Below are positions 1-6,873 of a DNA stretch of 7,306 nucleotides, piece after piece. The stretch's first letter is position 1. Every line of letters starts with the position of its first letter. The stretch is from Caldisericaceae bacterium (GTDB taxonomy: Bacteria; Calditrichota; Calditrichia; Calditrichales; Calditrichaceae), in the NCBI GenBank assembly GCA_021160885.1, contig JAGHBR010000036.1:1-7306 (forward strand). The letters run 5' to 3'. Both the position numbers and the translations under genes were made by a program. The notes beneath the pieces were generated by a model. That model ran no database searches, was not told the origin of the DNA, and worked only from the letters and a program-made list of their open reading frames with translations.

Positions 1-1137
1 ATAATTTATGGGGTAGATCGAATAGAAGAGTTGGGCCAGTTCGCCAGACGATATGGTAAAAAATGTTTATTAGTCACAACCCCTCCCATACCTGTTCTGC
101 AACCATTATTCGAGAGGGCTAAAAAAATATTGACAGATGCTCAAATTGAAGTGTTCCACTTTGATCAGGTTCAGCCTAATCCGACAACCGATAATATTGC
201 TGAAGGGGCGAAAATGGCAATCGAGAATAAAGTTGACTTCGTGGTCGGATTAGGTGGCGGCTCCAGTATGGATAGTGCAAAGGCAATTGCCGTGGAAGCT
301 ACACATGAAGGTTCTTGCTGGGATTATTTGTATTTTCGTGAGTCTCAACCAACCGAAAAGACGTTACCTGTAATTGCTATTTCTACAACTTCAGGCACTG
401 GATCACAAGTAACTCAGGTTGCTGTTGTCACTAATCCAAAAGAACGAAATAAATCAGCCTTATATCATTCAAATCTATTCCCTAAAATTGCCATTGTTGA
501 TCCTAAGCTCATGTTGACATTACCTGAACATGTAACAGCATCCACCGGTTTCGACGCATTTTGCCATGCCTTCGAAAGCACACTACATCCAAATTCATCT
601 ACCTATGTAGATACTCTTGCTTATAAGGCAATACAAATAATTGTAGAAACTCTTCCAGCTCTATTGAAAGATCTTACTAATTTAGAACTCAGATCAAAAA
701 TGGCCCTGGCAGATACATTTGCCGGATTGTGCATCGCAAATGCCGGGGTAACGCTTCCTCACGGCGTGGGGATGGCAATAAGTGGGTTGTATCCACATGT
801 GATGCATGGGGAATCATTAGCCATCATCTATCCTTCATTTTCAAGATTCACTTATAAATCTGCTATTCCACAATTTGCTACTGTAGGAAGAATTTTTAAC
901 TCTGAATTAAATAATGTTTCAGATGAGGAAGCTGCTCAGAAGGCATGCGAAGAAATCGATAGTTTTATTAAAAATATTGGCATGTGGATGAGCCTTAAAG
1001 ATGCTAATATGCCTGAAGAAGAGATCCCTCTTTTGGCAAAAGCTTCTATGGTGTTACCCGATTACAAGGCAAACCCAAGAGTCGCAACGGATGCGGAAAT
1101 GTTGGAATTAATTAAAGAAAGTTACTATCGTGAATAA
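1..1137 (+). CDS. Iron-containing alcohol dehydrogenase, 5'-truncated by window edge
   Basis: This is an NAD(P)-dependent group III (iron-activated) alcohol dehydrogenase that interconverts an alcohol and an aldehyde or ketone in the cytoplasm; the substrate cannot be read from sequence. The frame is open from base 1, and the codons before the TTG at 31 encode family-like sequence (IIYGVDRIEEL), so the TTG is not the start and only roughly ten residues are missing. Numbering from base 1, the cofactor-binding GGGSSMDSAK lies at residues 85-94, and a TTSGTGSQ stretch at 129-136 has Gln where relatives often have Glu. The metal site is intact by comparison with FucO: D185 and H189 (FDAFCH), H254 (LPHG) and H269 (MHGES). 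With 378 visible residues the protein is near the family's usual 380-400. The gene is followed by a palindromic repeat and a strong terminator, so it is probably transcribed separately from the sugar cluster. Family assignment is firm; substrate and upstream partners are unknown. Confidence 0.93.
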   Translation: MIYGVDRIEELGQFARRYGKKCLLVTTPPIPVLQPLFERAKKILTDAQIEVFHFDQVQPNPTTDNIAEGAKMAIENKVDFVVGLGGGSSMDSAKAIAVEATHEGSCWDYLYFRESQPTEKTLPVIAISTTSGTGSQVTQVAVVTNPKERNKSALYHSNLFPKIAIVDPKLMLTLPEHVTASTGFDAFCHAFESTLHPNSSTYVDTLAYKAIQIIVETLPALLKDLTNLELRSKMALADTFAGLCIANAGVTLPHGVGMAISGLYPHVMHGESLAIIYPSFSRFTYKSAIPQFATVGRIFNSELNNVSDEEAAQKACEEIDSFIKNIGMWMSLKDANMPEEEIPLLAKASMVLPDYKANPRVATDAEMLELIKESYYRE

Positions 1138-1138
1138 A

Positions 1139-1254
1139 TTATTAAACTGAAACCTTTGAAAAAATCATTAAGAATGTCATTCCCGCGCAGGAGGGAATCT
1201 CTAAGTTGACCGGTTTGGAGAATCCCTGTTTTTTTCAAAGGTTTCTTTATTAAA
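1139..1254. repeat. MITE-like palindromic element with flanking direct repeat
   Basis: A perfect 16-bp inverted repeat, GAAACCTTTGAAAAAA at 1149-1164 and its reverse complement at 1230-1245, encloses a 65-base core. The core contains a second hairpin (ATTCCC at 1179-1184 with GGGAAT at 1193-1198) of the 'GTCATTCCCGCG' type that recurs in interspersed repeats of many bacteria. The octamer TTATTAAA occurs just outside both ends, at 1139-1146 and 1247-1254, which would fit a target-site duplication around a 100-base insertion, although the sequence is AT-rich and chance is possible. No coding capacity. The element begins immediately after the dehydrogenase stop codon, so the transcript end would fold into a long stem. 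Confidence 0.6.
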
Positions 1255-1270
1255 AAATAAGAATCTCATT

Positions 1271-1319
1271 AAAAGCATTGTATCTCCCTATTTTTATTGG
1301 AAGATACAATGCTTTTTTT
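1271..1319 (+). terminator. Rho-independent terminator after the alcohol dehydrogenase
   Basis: A perfect 15-bp stem (AAAAGCATTGTATCT at 1271-1285 with its complement at 1302-1316) has a 16-base loop and overlaps a run of seven T residues at 1313-1319. This is the canonical intrinsic terminator layout for rightward transcription and would end the dehydrogenase transcript about 135-180 bases past its stop codon. The left arm begins with AAAA, so it may also work weakly for leftward transcription. Confidence 0.87.
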
Positions 1320-1634
1320 ATTAATCTCATTTTTTAGTTCTCAAATTGCCTCTTAAGCCTTGTCTATCAAGACTCTCCTAAATTTCTTGTCAATTTTTTG
1401 CTAATTGTATCATGTGAAGCCTGCTTTTATTTAATTTTGAACAACGGATTAAAGTTAACCTTTTTTGCCCCTAAATTGATGAGACTCAAGAAAACTACTA
1501 ATCCTGCCTTCAAGATTTTGTTTAGCTTTTTCTTCTGAATTAAAGCAGGAAAATGTTTTTATCTATTTAAGAAAATCGTAAATTACAAATCTTTTATTGA
1601 ATAAAAATAGTTAGTATTTTATCAAAATAAACCT
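1320..1634. other. AT-rich intergenic stretch without recognisable gene
   Basis: No open frame of credible length, tRNA or rRNA pattern was recognised on either strand. A weak imperfect inverted repeat is present (TCCTGC near 1502-1507 with GCAGGA near 1545-1550), but it has no T-run and no clear role. The stretch is probably upstream regulatory DNA of the sugar cluster plus decayed sequence. Confidence 0.5.
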
Positions 1635-1640
1635 TATATT
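1611..1640 (+). promoter_or_regulatory. Candidate promoter for the GH130-led cluster
   Basis: TATATT at 1635-1640 matches the sigma-70 -10 consensus at five of six positions. It sits 18 bases after a weak -35-like TTAGTA (1611-1616, three of six). It would place a transcript start near 1647, about 40 bases before the GH130 start codon. The surroundings are very AT-rich, so such matches are expected by chance; location after a terminator and before the first gene of a co-directional cluster is the main support. Confidence 0.3.
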
Positions 1641-1686
1641 AAGCGCAATTTAAAACAGAGGAAACGAAACAAGCAAAAAGGGAACT

Positions 1687-2652
1687 ATGCTTAAACGATA
1701 TCAGAAAAATCCAATTCTTACGAGGAAAGACATACCAAACTTACCCCCCAATCTGGTAGATGTATCTTCGGTCTTTAATCCGGGCGCCATAAAATTTAAA
1801 GATCAATACATTCTTCTTTTGCGAGTGCAGAACAGAGGTAGAGAAACCTTTACCTTAAAAGCCACCAGCCAGGATGGAATACACTTTAAAGTTGCAAAAA
1901 ATCCGGTGATTTTCGAAGGACTTGAAAAAATTAAAGAAAAAATTTATCATGTGTACGATCCCCGCTTGACCATGATAGAGGGAGTTTGCTACATTATGTT
2001 TGCCATGGATATGGATGATGGCTGTAAACTGGGCCTGGCCATAACCAAAGATTTTGAAACGTTTGAGTTTATGGACATTGTGGGCAGGGGAGACGTGCGC
2101 AATGGCGTTTTGTTCCCGGAAAAAATAGGCGGCAAATACATCCGTTTGGAACGGCCTAATCGCCAGGCATTAAGCGGTGGCATTATGACGGGAACCGAAA
2201 TCTGGCTTTCGTCGTCTGATGATTTGTTGCACTGGAAAGAAGAAGGACCGGTGATGAAAGGGCGCTTTCATTACTGGGATGAGACAATTGGTTCCGGGCC
2301 GCCGCCAATCAAAACCAAGGAAGGATGGCTTCACATCTATCACGGTGTGGCTCATCACTTTGGTTCGGCCAGCGTTTATCAGGCGGGTGCCGTTCTACTT
2401 GATTTAAATGATCCACAAAAGGTGCTGGCCAGAACCCGACAAAATATTCTTGAACCAAGAGAACTCTATGAATTAACCGGGCAGGTGCCTAACGTGGTTT
2501 TCCCCAGTGGCATGATCTGTGAATCCTATGACGAGCATGGCTTTGCGCTATCTGAGGCTGAAATCAAAGTTTATTATGGTGCAGCTGATACAGTGGCCGG
2601 TTTGGCTACCAGCAAAGTACAGGAACTAATCGATCGGTGTAAAACGGAATAA
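1687..2652 (+). CDS. GH130 family beta-mannoside phosphorylase or beta-mannosidase
   Basis: Cytoplasmic five-bladed beta-propeller enzyme of family GH130 (321 aa, normal length, no signal peptide), which cleaves beta-mannosides. Known members are mostly phosphorylases that release mannose 1-phosphate from beta-1,4-mannosides such as Man-GlcNAc or from beta-1,2-mannosides; one subgroup hydrolyses instead. Visible family motifs are FNPGAI (30-35), LLLRV (43-47), YDPRL (90-94) with D91 as the likely general acid, LFPEKIGGKYIRLERP (142-157), GSGPPPI (202-208), IYHGV (217-221), YQAGAVLLDL (231-240), VPNVVFPSG (267-275) and YYGAADT (296-302). Compared with my recollection of the phosphorylase UhgbMP, R156, H219 and Y231 are kept, but the phosphate-site lysine before IG.G is Thr200. 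The ATG follows an AGGGA ribosome site with unusually short spacing (1679-1683), and no alternative start fits better. It heads a cluster with a sugar permease and two sugar kinases. Linkage specificity and phosphorolysis versus hydrolysis are unresolved. Confidence 0.9.
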   Translation: MLKRYQKNPILTRKDIPNLPPNLVDVSSVFNPGAIKFKDQYILLLRVQNRGRETFTLKATSQDGIHFKVAKNPVIFEGLEKIKEKIYHVYDPRLTMIEGVCYIMFAMDMDDGCKLGLAITKDFETFEFMDIVGRGDVRNGVLFPEKIGGKYIRLERPNRQALSGGIMTGTEIWLSSSDDLLHWKEEGPVMKGRFHYWDETIGSGPPPIKTKEGWLHIYHGVAHHFGSASVYQAGAVLLDLNDPQKVLARTRQNILEPRELYELTGQVPNVVFPSGMICESYDEHGFALSEAEIKVYYGAADTVAGLATSKVQELIDRCKTE

Positions 2653-2666
2653 ACGAGGGGGTTCAA

Positions 2667-4094
2667 ATGAATTTAATCAAAAATGGATTAATTCTGGTTT
2701 TAATAGGGTTATTATTTTTTATTGCCTGTAAAAAAGAAAAGCCAACCAAGGTGAGACATGAGTGGATTGCGCAGGTTGATTCTTTTGACTTATGGGCATC
2801 CAGAGTTGACCATGCTTTTGAATACAGTAAGGATTTTAAAAAAGCCAAAACCATTACAGAAGATTTATTGAAAAATTACATCAAACACTATTTTTTGGAT
2901 GAACTTTATTTGCTGGCAGAAGCGAAAGCAAGCGGGCTGGATCAACTACCGGAATTCAAAAAGATTTTAAAGAAGAGAAAGATCGAAGAGATGACCAAAC
3001 CCAATGGCCCTTTGTTTAACAGCATCATTCCAGACCATTTCGACGTCTCTGAAAAACAGATGCAAACTCTTTATCAGCGTTTGCCCTATCGGTTAACCTT
3101 GCAGCAAATTTTAGCCACTTCCAAATCATTGGCCGATTCAATTTTTGATGCACTGGTTAAAGGCGCCGATTGGGATGAGCTGGTGCTTAAATATTCCAAT
3201 GACCTTTACACCGCTAATAAGCAGGGGGTGCTTTCCAATTATTTAACTCCGGGAATGGCTGCACCGGAATATGAAGAAGCCGCTTATTCATTGTGGCAAG
3301 TAGGGCAGATTTCACAACCGGTTAAAACCGATTTTGGTTATCATATTATTCGTCTAATGTATCGCGAAAAATTGAAGGTGGGCTCAATAGAAGAAGAAAA
3401 AGCACGATTGGAACAGATTGCTCAGCAGGCTGCCAGAACTCAATTTCTACGGGATTACATCAATTCTCTATTTCAAAAATTTCATTTAACTTTAAATAAA
3501 AATCTGTACCCGGCTCTGTTAAAAGCTTTTGAACGGAAAGGCATCTTTGGTTATGTGAATCCTGATAAAATCGATTCTGAAATGATGCAACAAATTTTCA
3601 TCAAACACGACAAAGATTCTCTTACTTTAAACGATTTCGTTGAAGATTACAACGCTATGAAGAAATATGACCGCTATCGCCTGGAGCGACCGGAAGATAT
3701 TGAGATTATGGCTAAGAGAATAATAACCAAAGAACTAATGTATTACGATGGTCTGGAACGCGGTTTAAACAAACATCCCAAATATCAGGATTTTGTCCGT
3801 TACCATTTTCGCCACGAGTTAGTAAAAATCGCCCAAAAGAAATTGATTGACGAAGCTATTGTTATTAACGATGGTGAAGTGCGGGATTATTTTAAGCGTT
3901 ATAGAATTCTATGGAAAAACAGTAAGTTTGAAGATGTAGAACCTTATGTAAGAAATCGCTTAATGTTAGAAAAACGAAAAGCTTACCGCAGCGAATTACT
4001 TAAAGCGTTACGTGAAAAATATCCTGTCAAATTCAATGAAGCGGTGATTAAAGAGCTGATTGAAAAATATAATAAAAAGAAGCAGGCTGCCTGA
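2667..4094 (+). CDS. Parvulin-like (PpiC/SurA-type) lipoprotein
   Basis: Predicted envelope lipoprotein of 475 aa related to peptidyl-prolyl isomerase chaperones. Residues 1-20 form a hydrophobic signal segment ending in the lipobox FIAC, so C21 should be lipidated; Lys at +2 suggests export onward to the outer membrane. A helical SurA-N-like region (about 60-130) precedes a parvulin domain (about 141-232) recognisable by GVLSNYLTPGM (187-197), PEYEEAAYSLWQVG (200-213) and PVKTDFGYHIIRL (218-230). The usual first active-site His (HIL) is replaced, LQQIL at 145-149, while H226 of GYHII remains. A second helical region (about 345-450) resembles the first, with the pattern Gly-Leu then PEF or PKYQDF and a following YQR or YFKR segment, but no second parvulin domain follows. 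It starts 14 bases after the GH130 stop with GAGGGGG at 2655-2661, so the two are very likely co-transcribed. It may be a holdase rather than an active isomerase; its client is unknown. Confidence 0.82.
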   Translation: MNLIKNGLILVLIGLLFFIACKKEKPTKVRHEWIAQVDSFDLWASRVDHAFEYSKDFKKAKTITEDLLKNYIKHYFLDELYLLAEAKASGLDQLPEFKKILKKRKIEEMTKPNGPLFNSIIPDHFDVSEKQMQTLYQRLPYRLTLQQILATSKSLADSIFDALVKGADWDELVLKYSNDLYTANKQGVLSNYLTPGMAAPEYEEAAYSLWQVGQISQPVKTDFGYHIIRLMYREKLKVGSIEEEKARLEQIAQQAARTQFLRDYINSLFQKFHLTLNKNLYPALLKAFERKGIFGYVNPDKIDSEMMQQIFIKHDKDSLTLNDFVEDYNAMKKYDRYRLERPEDIEIMAKRIITKELMYYDGLERGLNKHPKYQDFVRYHFRHELVKIAQKKLIDEAIVINDGEVRDYFKRYRILWKNSKFEDVEPYVRNRLMLEKRKAYRSELLKALREKYPVKFNEAVIKELIEKYNKKKQAA

Positions 4095-4160
4095 AGGAGT
4101 CTTTTGCTGCCTTGAACCAAAAGCAATGGAAATATTTACCTGAGACAACAAGCAATTTAA

Positions 4161-4168
4161 AGGAGAGG
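4161..4168 (+). promoter_or_regulatory. Ribosome binding site fixing the permease start
   Basis: AGGAGAGG lies eight bases before the ATG at 4177. It fixes the start of the permease after an 82-base gap. An in-frame stop at 4141-4143 limits how far upstream the gene could begin, and no other start codon with a comparable site lies between. Confidence 0.8.
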
Positions 4169-4176
4169 AAATTGTA

Positions 4177-5322
4177 ATGCGTCGTTCGGCCCCTATTTTT
4201 TTTGCCTTTTTGGTCATGGGATTCGGAGATGTGGTTGGGCCATTGGTGGGCCTGGCTAAAGAAGAATTTGTACTTAGCAATACCGTAGCCTTTTTTCTGA
4301 CCTTCGTTGGCTTTATTATGTTTGGTGTTTTGTCGGTACCCATGGGCATTTACCAGGATCGGAAAGGGAAAAAGTTTGTGCTTCAACTCGGTTTATTTGT
4401 TGCCTTAATTGGATTGGTTTTACCGATTATTAGTATGAAAACCTTTCCTTTGTTACTGCTGGCCGTACTCTTTTTAGGGGCAGGCGCAACTATTTTGCAG
4501 GTGGCTGGCAATCCCATCATGCGGGATGTTTCAAAAGAAGGTAAATATTCAAGAAATTTGAGCTTGGGCCAGTTTGTTAAAGCCATTGGCTCTTTAAGCG
4601 GGCCGGTATTGCCGGTTTTGGCTGCGCGTTATTGGAACGCTGATTGGAAAATTGTTTTTCCTATTTACAGTGTTGTAGTGCTGATTACTTTGATTTGGGT
4701 TTCCACGCTCAAGGTAGAAGAAAAGAAACACGAAAACTCAAAACCTGCTACTTTAAAATCATGCCTGGCTTTGCTTAAAAATAACTATGTGCTTTTAATG
4801 GTGCTGGCCATTTTTCTGTACGTAGGCGCTGAAGTTAGTATGAGCTCCGGAATTCCACTTTATTTAAAAGACCAATTTGGTATCAACATTCAAAAATTGG
4901 GTCTATTGGGAACAGGATTATTTTTTACGGCTTTAATGGTTGGCCGATTTTTAGGCGGTGTACTCCTTACCTGGATTAAACCCAAACCGTTTTTCATCGC
5001 CACCAGTTTAATTGCTGTGGTGTCCATTGTTCTGTTGTTTTTGGGAAGCGAAGCTCTGGCTGTTGTGGCAGTAATTCTGATTGGTATATCCTTTGCCAAT
5101 ATTTTCCCACTGGTCTTTTCCATTACCATTGACCACTTGCCAGAAAAAACCAATGAACTTTCCGGCTTGATGATTATGGCTATTGTGGGGGGAGCCATTG
5201 TGCCTCCCATCATGGGCATGGTTCAGGATTTAACCGCCTCAATTTTAACCGGTTTTCTTGTGCCGTTGCTGGCCATTGCTTATGTAACGTACGTGGCCAT
5301 GTACAATTTGAAAAGAGCCTGA
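4177..5322 (+). CDS. MFS sugar permease, FHS (fucose/glucose-galactose/GlcNAc) type
   Basis: Inner-membrane major facilitator of 381 aa with about twelve hydrophobic segments, grouped as six, a hydrophilic loop (about 178-198) and six. Members of the FHS group (FucP, GluP, NagP) carry hexoses or N-acetylglucosamine into the cell by cation symport. Family marks are GIYQDRKGKKF (57-67, the loop 2-3 MFS motif), ILQVAGNPIM (106-115, compare QVAANP in relatives), FLYVGAEVSMSSG (213-225) and GGAIVPPIMGMVQD (338-351). D18 in the first membrane segment may correspond to the proton-coupling Asp of FucP, but I place this only by eye. It lies 82 bases after the lipoprotein gene in the same direction and is followed by two sugar kinases, consistent with uptake of the sugar or short mannoside that the GH130 enzyme and kinases process. 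The exact substrate is not determinable here. Confidence 0.88.
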   Translation: MRRSAPIFFAFLVMGFGDVVGPLVGLAKEEFVLSNTVAFFLTFVGFIMFGVLSVPMGIYQDRKGKKFVLQLGLFVALIGLVLPIISMKTFPLLLLAVLFLGAGATILQVAGNPIMRDVSKEGKYSRNLSLGQFVKAIGSLSGPVLPVLAARYWNADWKIVFPIYSVVVLITLIWVSTLKVEEKKHENSKPATLKSCLALLKNNYVLLMVLAIFLYVGAEVSMSSGIPLYLKDQFGINIQKLGLLGTGLFFTALMVGRFLGGVLLTWIKPKPFFIATSLIAVVSIVLLFLGSEALAVVAVILIGISFANIFPLVFSITIDHLPEKTNELSGLMIMAIVGGAIVPPIMGMVQDLTASILTGFLVPLLAIAYVTYVAMYNLKRA

Positions 5323-5401
5323 TGTACAACCAGGTCGATTGGCTTTCTTCAGGTGGCAAATATTAGAAATAAAATTTTCTGTAAACCTTTAAAATAACAG
5401 T
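5323..5401. other. Spacer after permease, no clear terminator
   Basis: I see no stem plus T-run between the permease stop and the repeat block, so transcription could read through toward the kinases. Only short chance-level inverted matches occur. Confidence 0.4.
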
Positions 5402-5550
5402 GAACAATGAAAAGTGAATAACGAATAACGAATAGTGAATAGTTTTGAGTTAAGCTGAGTTGGGGCAAATCCCTTTAACTCTTAAACCCTTAACTCTTAA
5501 CTTTGAAAAGCTGTAGCACCGCTCTCTGAGCGGTTGCGAGCATCAGCGAG
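5402..5550. repeat. Composite intergenic repeat, copy 1
   Basis: Three parts follow one another. First is an array of heptamers kept in phase over 5402-5443: GAACAAT, GAAAAGT, then GAATAAC twice and GAATAGT twice, with decaying AGT-type heptamers to 5454. After a short spacer comes an array in the opposite sense, CTTAACT-type units at 5474-5502 with a one-base slip, so GAGTTAAG (5447-5454) can pair with CTTAACTC (5489-5496). Last is a GC-rich block starting GTAGC at 5513 with a perfect 7-bp hairpin, ACCGCTC (5518-5524) and GAGCGGT (5528-5534), followed by repeated GCGAGC. No coding capacity. It resembles the short tandem heptamer repeats known from cyanobacteria in style only. Confidence 0.75.
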
Positions 5551-5562
5551 CTCAATATTAAC

Positions 5563-5697
5563 GAATAACGAATAGTAAACAGTGAATAATTATGGAGTTT
5601 AGTTAAAACTGTTGTTTACTCTTACACTCTTAACTCTGAACTCTTAACTTTGAACAGGCGTAGCCCCGCTCTCCGAGCAGGTTTCGAGCGCAGGTTT
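5563..5697. repeat. Composite intergenic repeat, copy 2
   Basis: Same order of parts as the preceding copy, offset by 140 bases in the first array and 147 in the rest. GAATAAC, GAATAGT, AAACAGT and GAATAAT occupy 5563-5590; CTTAACT, CTGAACT, CTTAACT and TTGAACA occupy 5629-5656; and a GTAGC-led GC-rich block spans 5660-5697. The sequence CTCTTAACTTTGAA is identical in both copies (5494-5507 and 5641-5654). The palindrome is eroded here to GCTC/GAGC, and the block ends in a local duplication, GCAGGTTT at 5677-5684 and 5690-5697. The two copies have diverged, so the duplication is not recent. Confidence 0.75.
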
Positions 5698-5752
5698 GCT
5701 GAAAAATAAGGTCACCTCAGGTGCGTAAAAATTTTTTAAGGAGACAAAGTAA

Positions 5753-6862
5753 ATGAGCTACGAAAAGGATCAACGAATTGTGATGACGCTGGATGCCGGG
5801 GGCACAAATTTTGTGTTTCAGGCCATAAAAGGTAATAAAGAAATTGCTCAGGCTGTACATTTGCCGGCCAATGGTCATGATTTAGACCTTTGCTTAAAAA
5901 CAATTGTTGAAGGTTTTGAAAAAATCAAAGAGCAACTAAGCGAACCGCCGGTAGCCATTAGCTTTGCTTTTCCCGGCCCGGCCGATTACCCTCGCGGCAT
6001 CATTGGCGATCTGGGTAATTTACCGGCTTTTCGTGGTGGCGTTGCACTGGGCCCCATGCTGGAAGACCATTTTAAATTGCCTACCTTCATTAACAATGAT
6101 GGCGATCTTTACGCTTACGGTGAAGCGCTGGCCGGCTTTTTACCTTATGTGAACAACATGCTGGAAAAAGCGGGCAGTCCTAAACGCTTTAAAAATCTGG
6201 TAGGGTTTACACTTGGTACCGGCTTTGGTTGTGGCATTGTTCATGACGGGGAATTGTTCACGGGCGATAATTCCGGAGCAGGTGAAGTATGGCTGGTGCG
6301 TAATAAATTACACCATGAAATGAATGTCGAAGAGAGTGTCAGCGCCAGAGCAGTGCGGCGCGTTTACGCTCAGCAGGCAGGCATTGCTTTTGAAGATTCA
6401 CCCGAACCAAAGGAGATTTTTGAGATCGGTATGGGCTTAAAACCGGGAAATAAACAGGCGGCCATTGTAGCATGGGAAACGTTTGGAGAAGCCCTCGGCG
6501 ACGCCATTGCCAATGTGTTAACCCTGATTGATGGCATTGCCGTGATTGGCGGGGGGCTGGCTGGTGCACATCCTCTGTTCTTAAACAAAATGATGGCCGA
6601 ATTGAATGGGCATTACACTAATTTTAAAGGAGATTCTTACCGCCGACTTTCTCCTTTTGTATTTAATCTTGAAAATGAATCAGAATTGCATAAATTCCTG
6701 AAAGGCGAAGCCCGTGAGGTTAAAGTGCCGGGCAGCAATCGTACGGTGGTTTACGATGCACTACCTCGACTGGGCGTAGGTGTTTCTAAGTTGGGTACCA
6801 GCCGGGCGGTTGCCCTGGGCGCTTACGCGATTGCCTTAAATAAAATTGACGGACTAGAATAA
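5753..6862 (+). CDS. Divergent ROK-family sugar kinase without the zinc motif
   Basis: Cytoplasmic ATP-dependent sugar kinase of the ROK family (369 aa). The phosphate-1 motif is LDAGGTN (13-19), the catalytic base is expected at D116 in NNDGDLYAYGE (114-124), the phosphate-2 loop is TLGTGFGCGI (153-162) and the adenosine motif is IGGGLAG (265-271). Typical ROK kinases have GH followed by a CxCGxxGC zinc site; here the corresponding stretch is GEVWLVRNK and continues to NVEESVSAR (191-199) with no cysteines. The protein is longer than the usual 300 or so, with extra sequence around 130-148 and 290-345. Comparable zinc-less ROK proteins occur in Bacteroidota. The ATG follows AAGGAG (5738-5743) by nine bases. 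It lies beyond the repeat block after the permease gene and 11 bases before a second ROK gene, pointing to co-translation of the two kinases. Glucose, mannose or an N-acetylhexosamine are possible substrates; which one cannot be told. Confidence 0.88.
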   Translation: MSYEKDQRIVMTLDAGGTNFVFQAIKGNKEIAQAVHLPANGHDLDLCLKTIVEGFEKIKEQLSEPPVAISFAFPGPADYPRGIIGDLGNLPAFRGGVALGPMLEDHFKLPTFINNDGDLYAYGEALAGFLPYVNNMLEKAGSPKRFKNLVGFTLGTGFGCGIVHDGELFTGDNSGAGEVWLVRNKLHHEMNVEESVSARAVRRVYAQQAGIAFEDSPEPKEIFEIGMGLKPGNKQAAIVAWETFGEALGDAIANVLTLIDGIAVIGGGLAGAHPLFLNKMMAELNGHYTNFKGDSYRRLSPFVFNLENESELHKFLKGEAREVKVPGSNRTVVYDALPRLGVGVSKLGTSRAVALGAYAIALNKIDGLE

Positions 6863-6873
6863 AAGGAGAGTCA

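Noticed and set aside
31..1137. TTG at 31 as the true start of the dehydrogenase
   Set aside because: The frame is open to the window edge and the upstream codons encode sequence typical of the family N-terminus, so the gene is simply cut by the edge.
1989..2358. Antisense open frames within the GH130 gene
   Set aside because: They overlap a well-supported gene and encode low-complexity, unrecognisable sequence without good ribosome sites.
4095..4160. Terminator between the lipoprotein and permease genes
   Set aside because: Only a 5-bp inverted match (TTGCT/AGCAA) is present, without a T-run, so read-through is more likely.
4008..4586. Reverse-strand open frames across the lipoprotein-permease junction
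   Set aside because: They are shadows of the two forward genes, with biased composition (Lys, Asn, Thr and Pro rich) and no domain signal.
5402..5697. CRISPR array
   Set aside because: The repeats are seven-base units in direct succession with no unique spacers of constant length, and the larger unit occurs only twice.
5700..5740. Terminator or promoter just before the first ROK gene
   Set aside because: CACCTCAGGTG before an A/T run looks terminator-like, but the stem could hold only about three pairs with a viable loop, and no -35/-10 pair with acceptable spacing was found.
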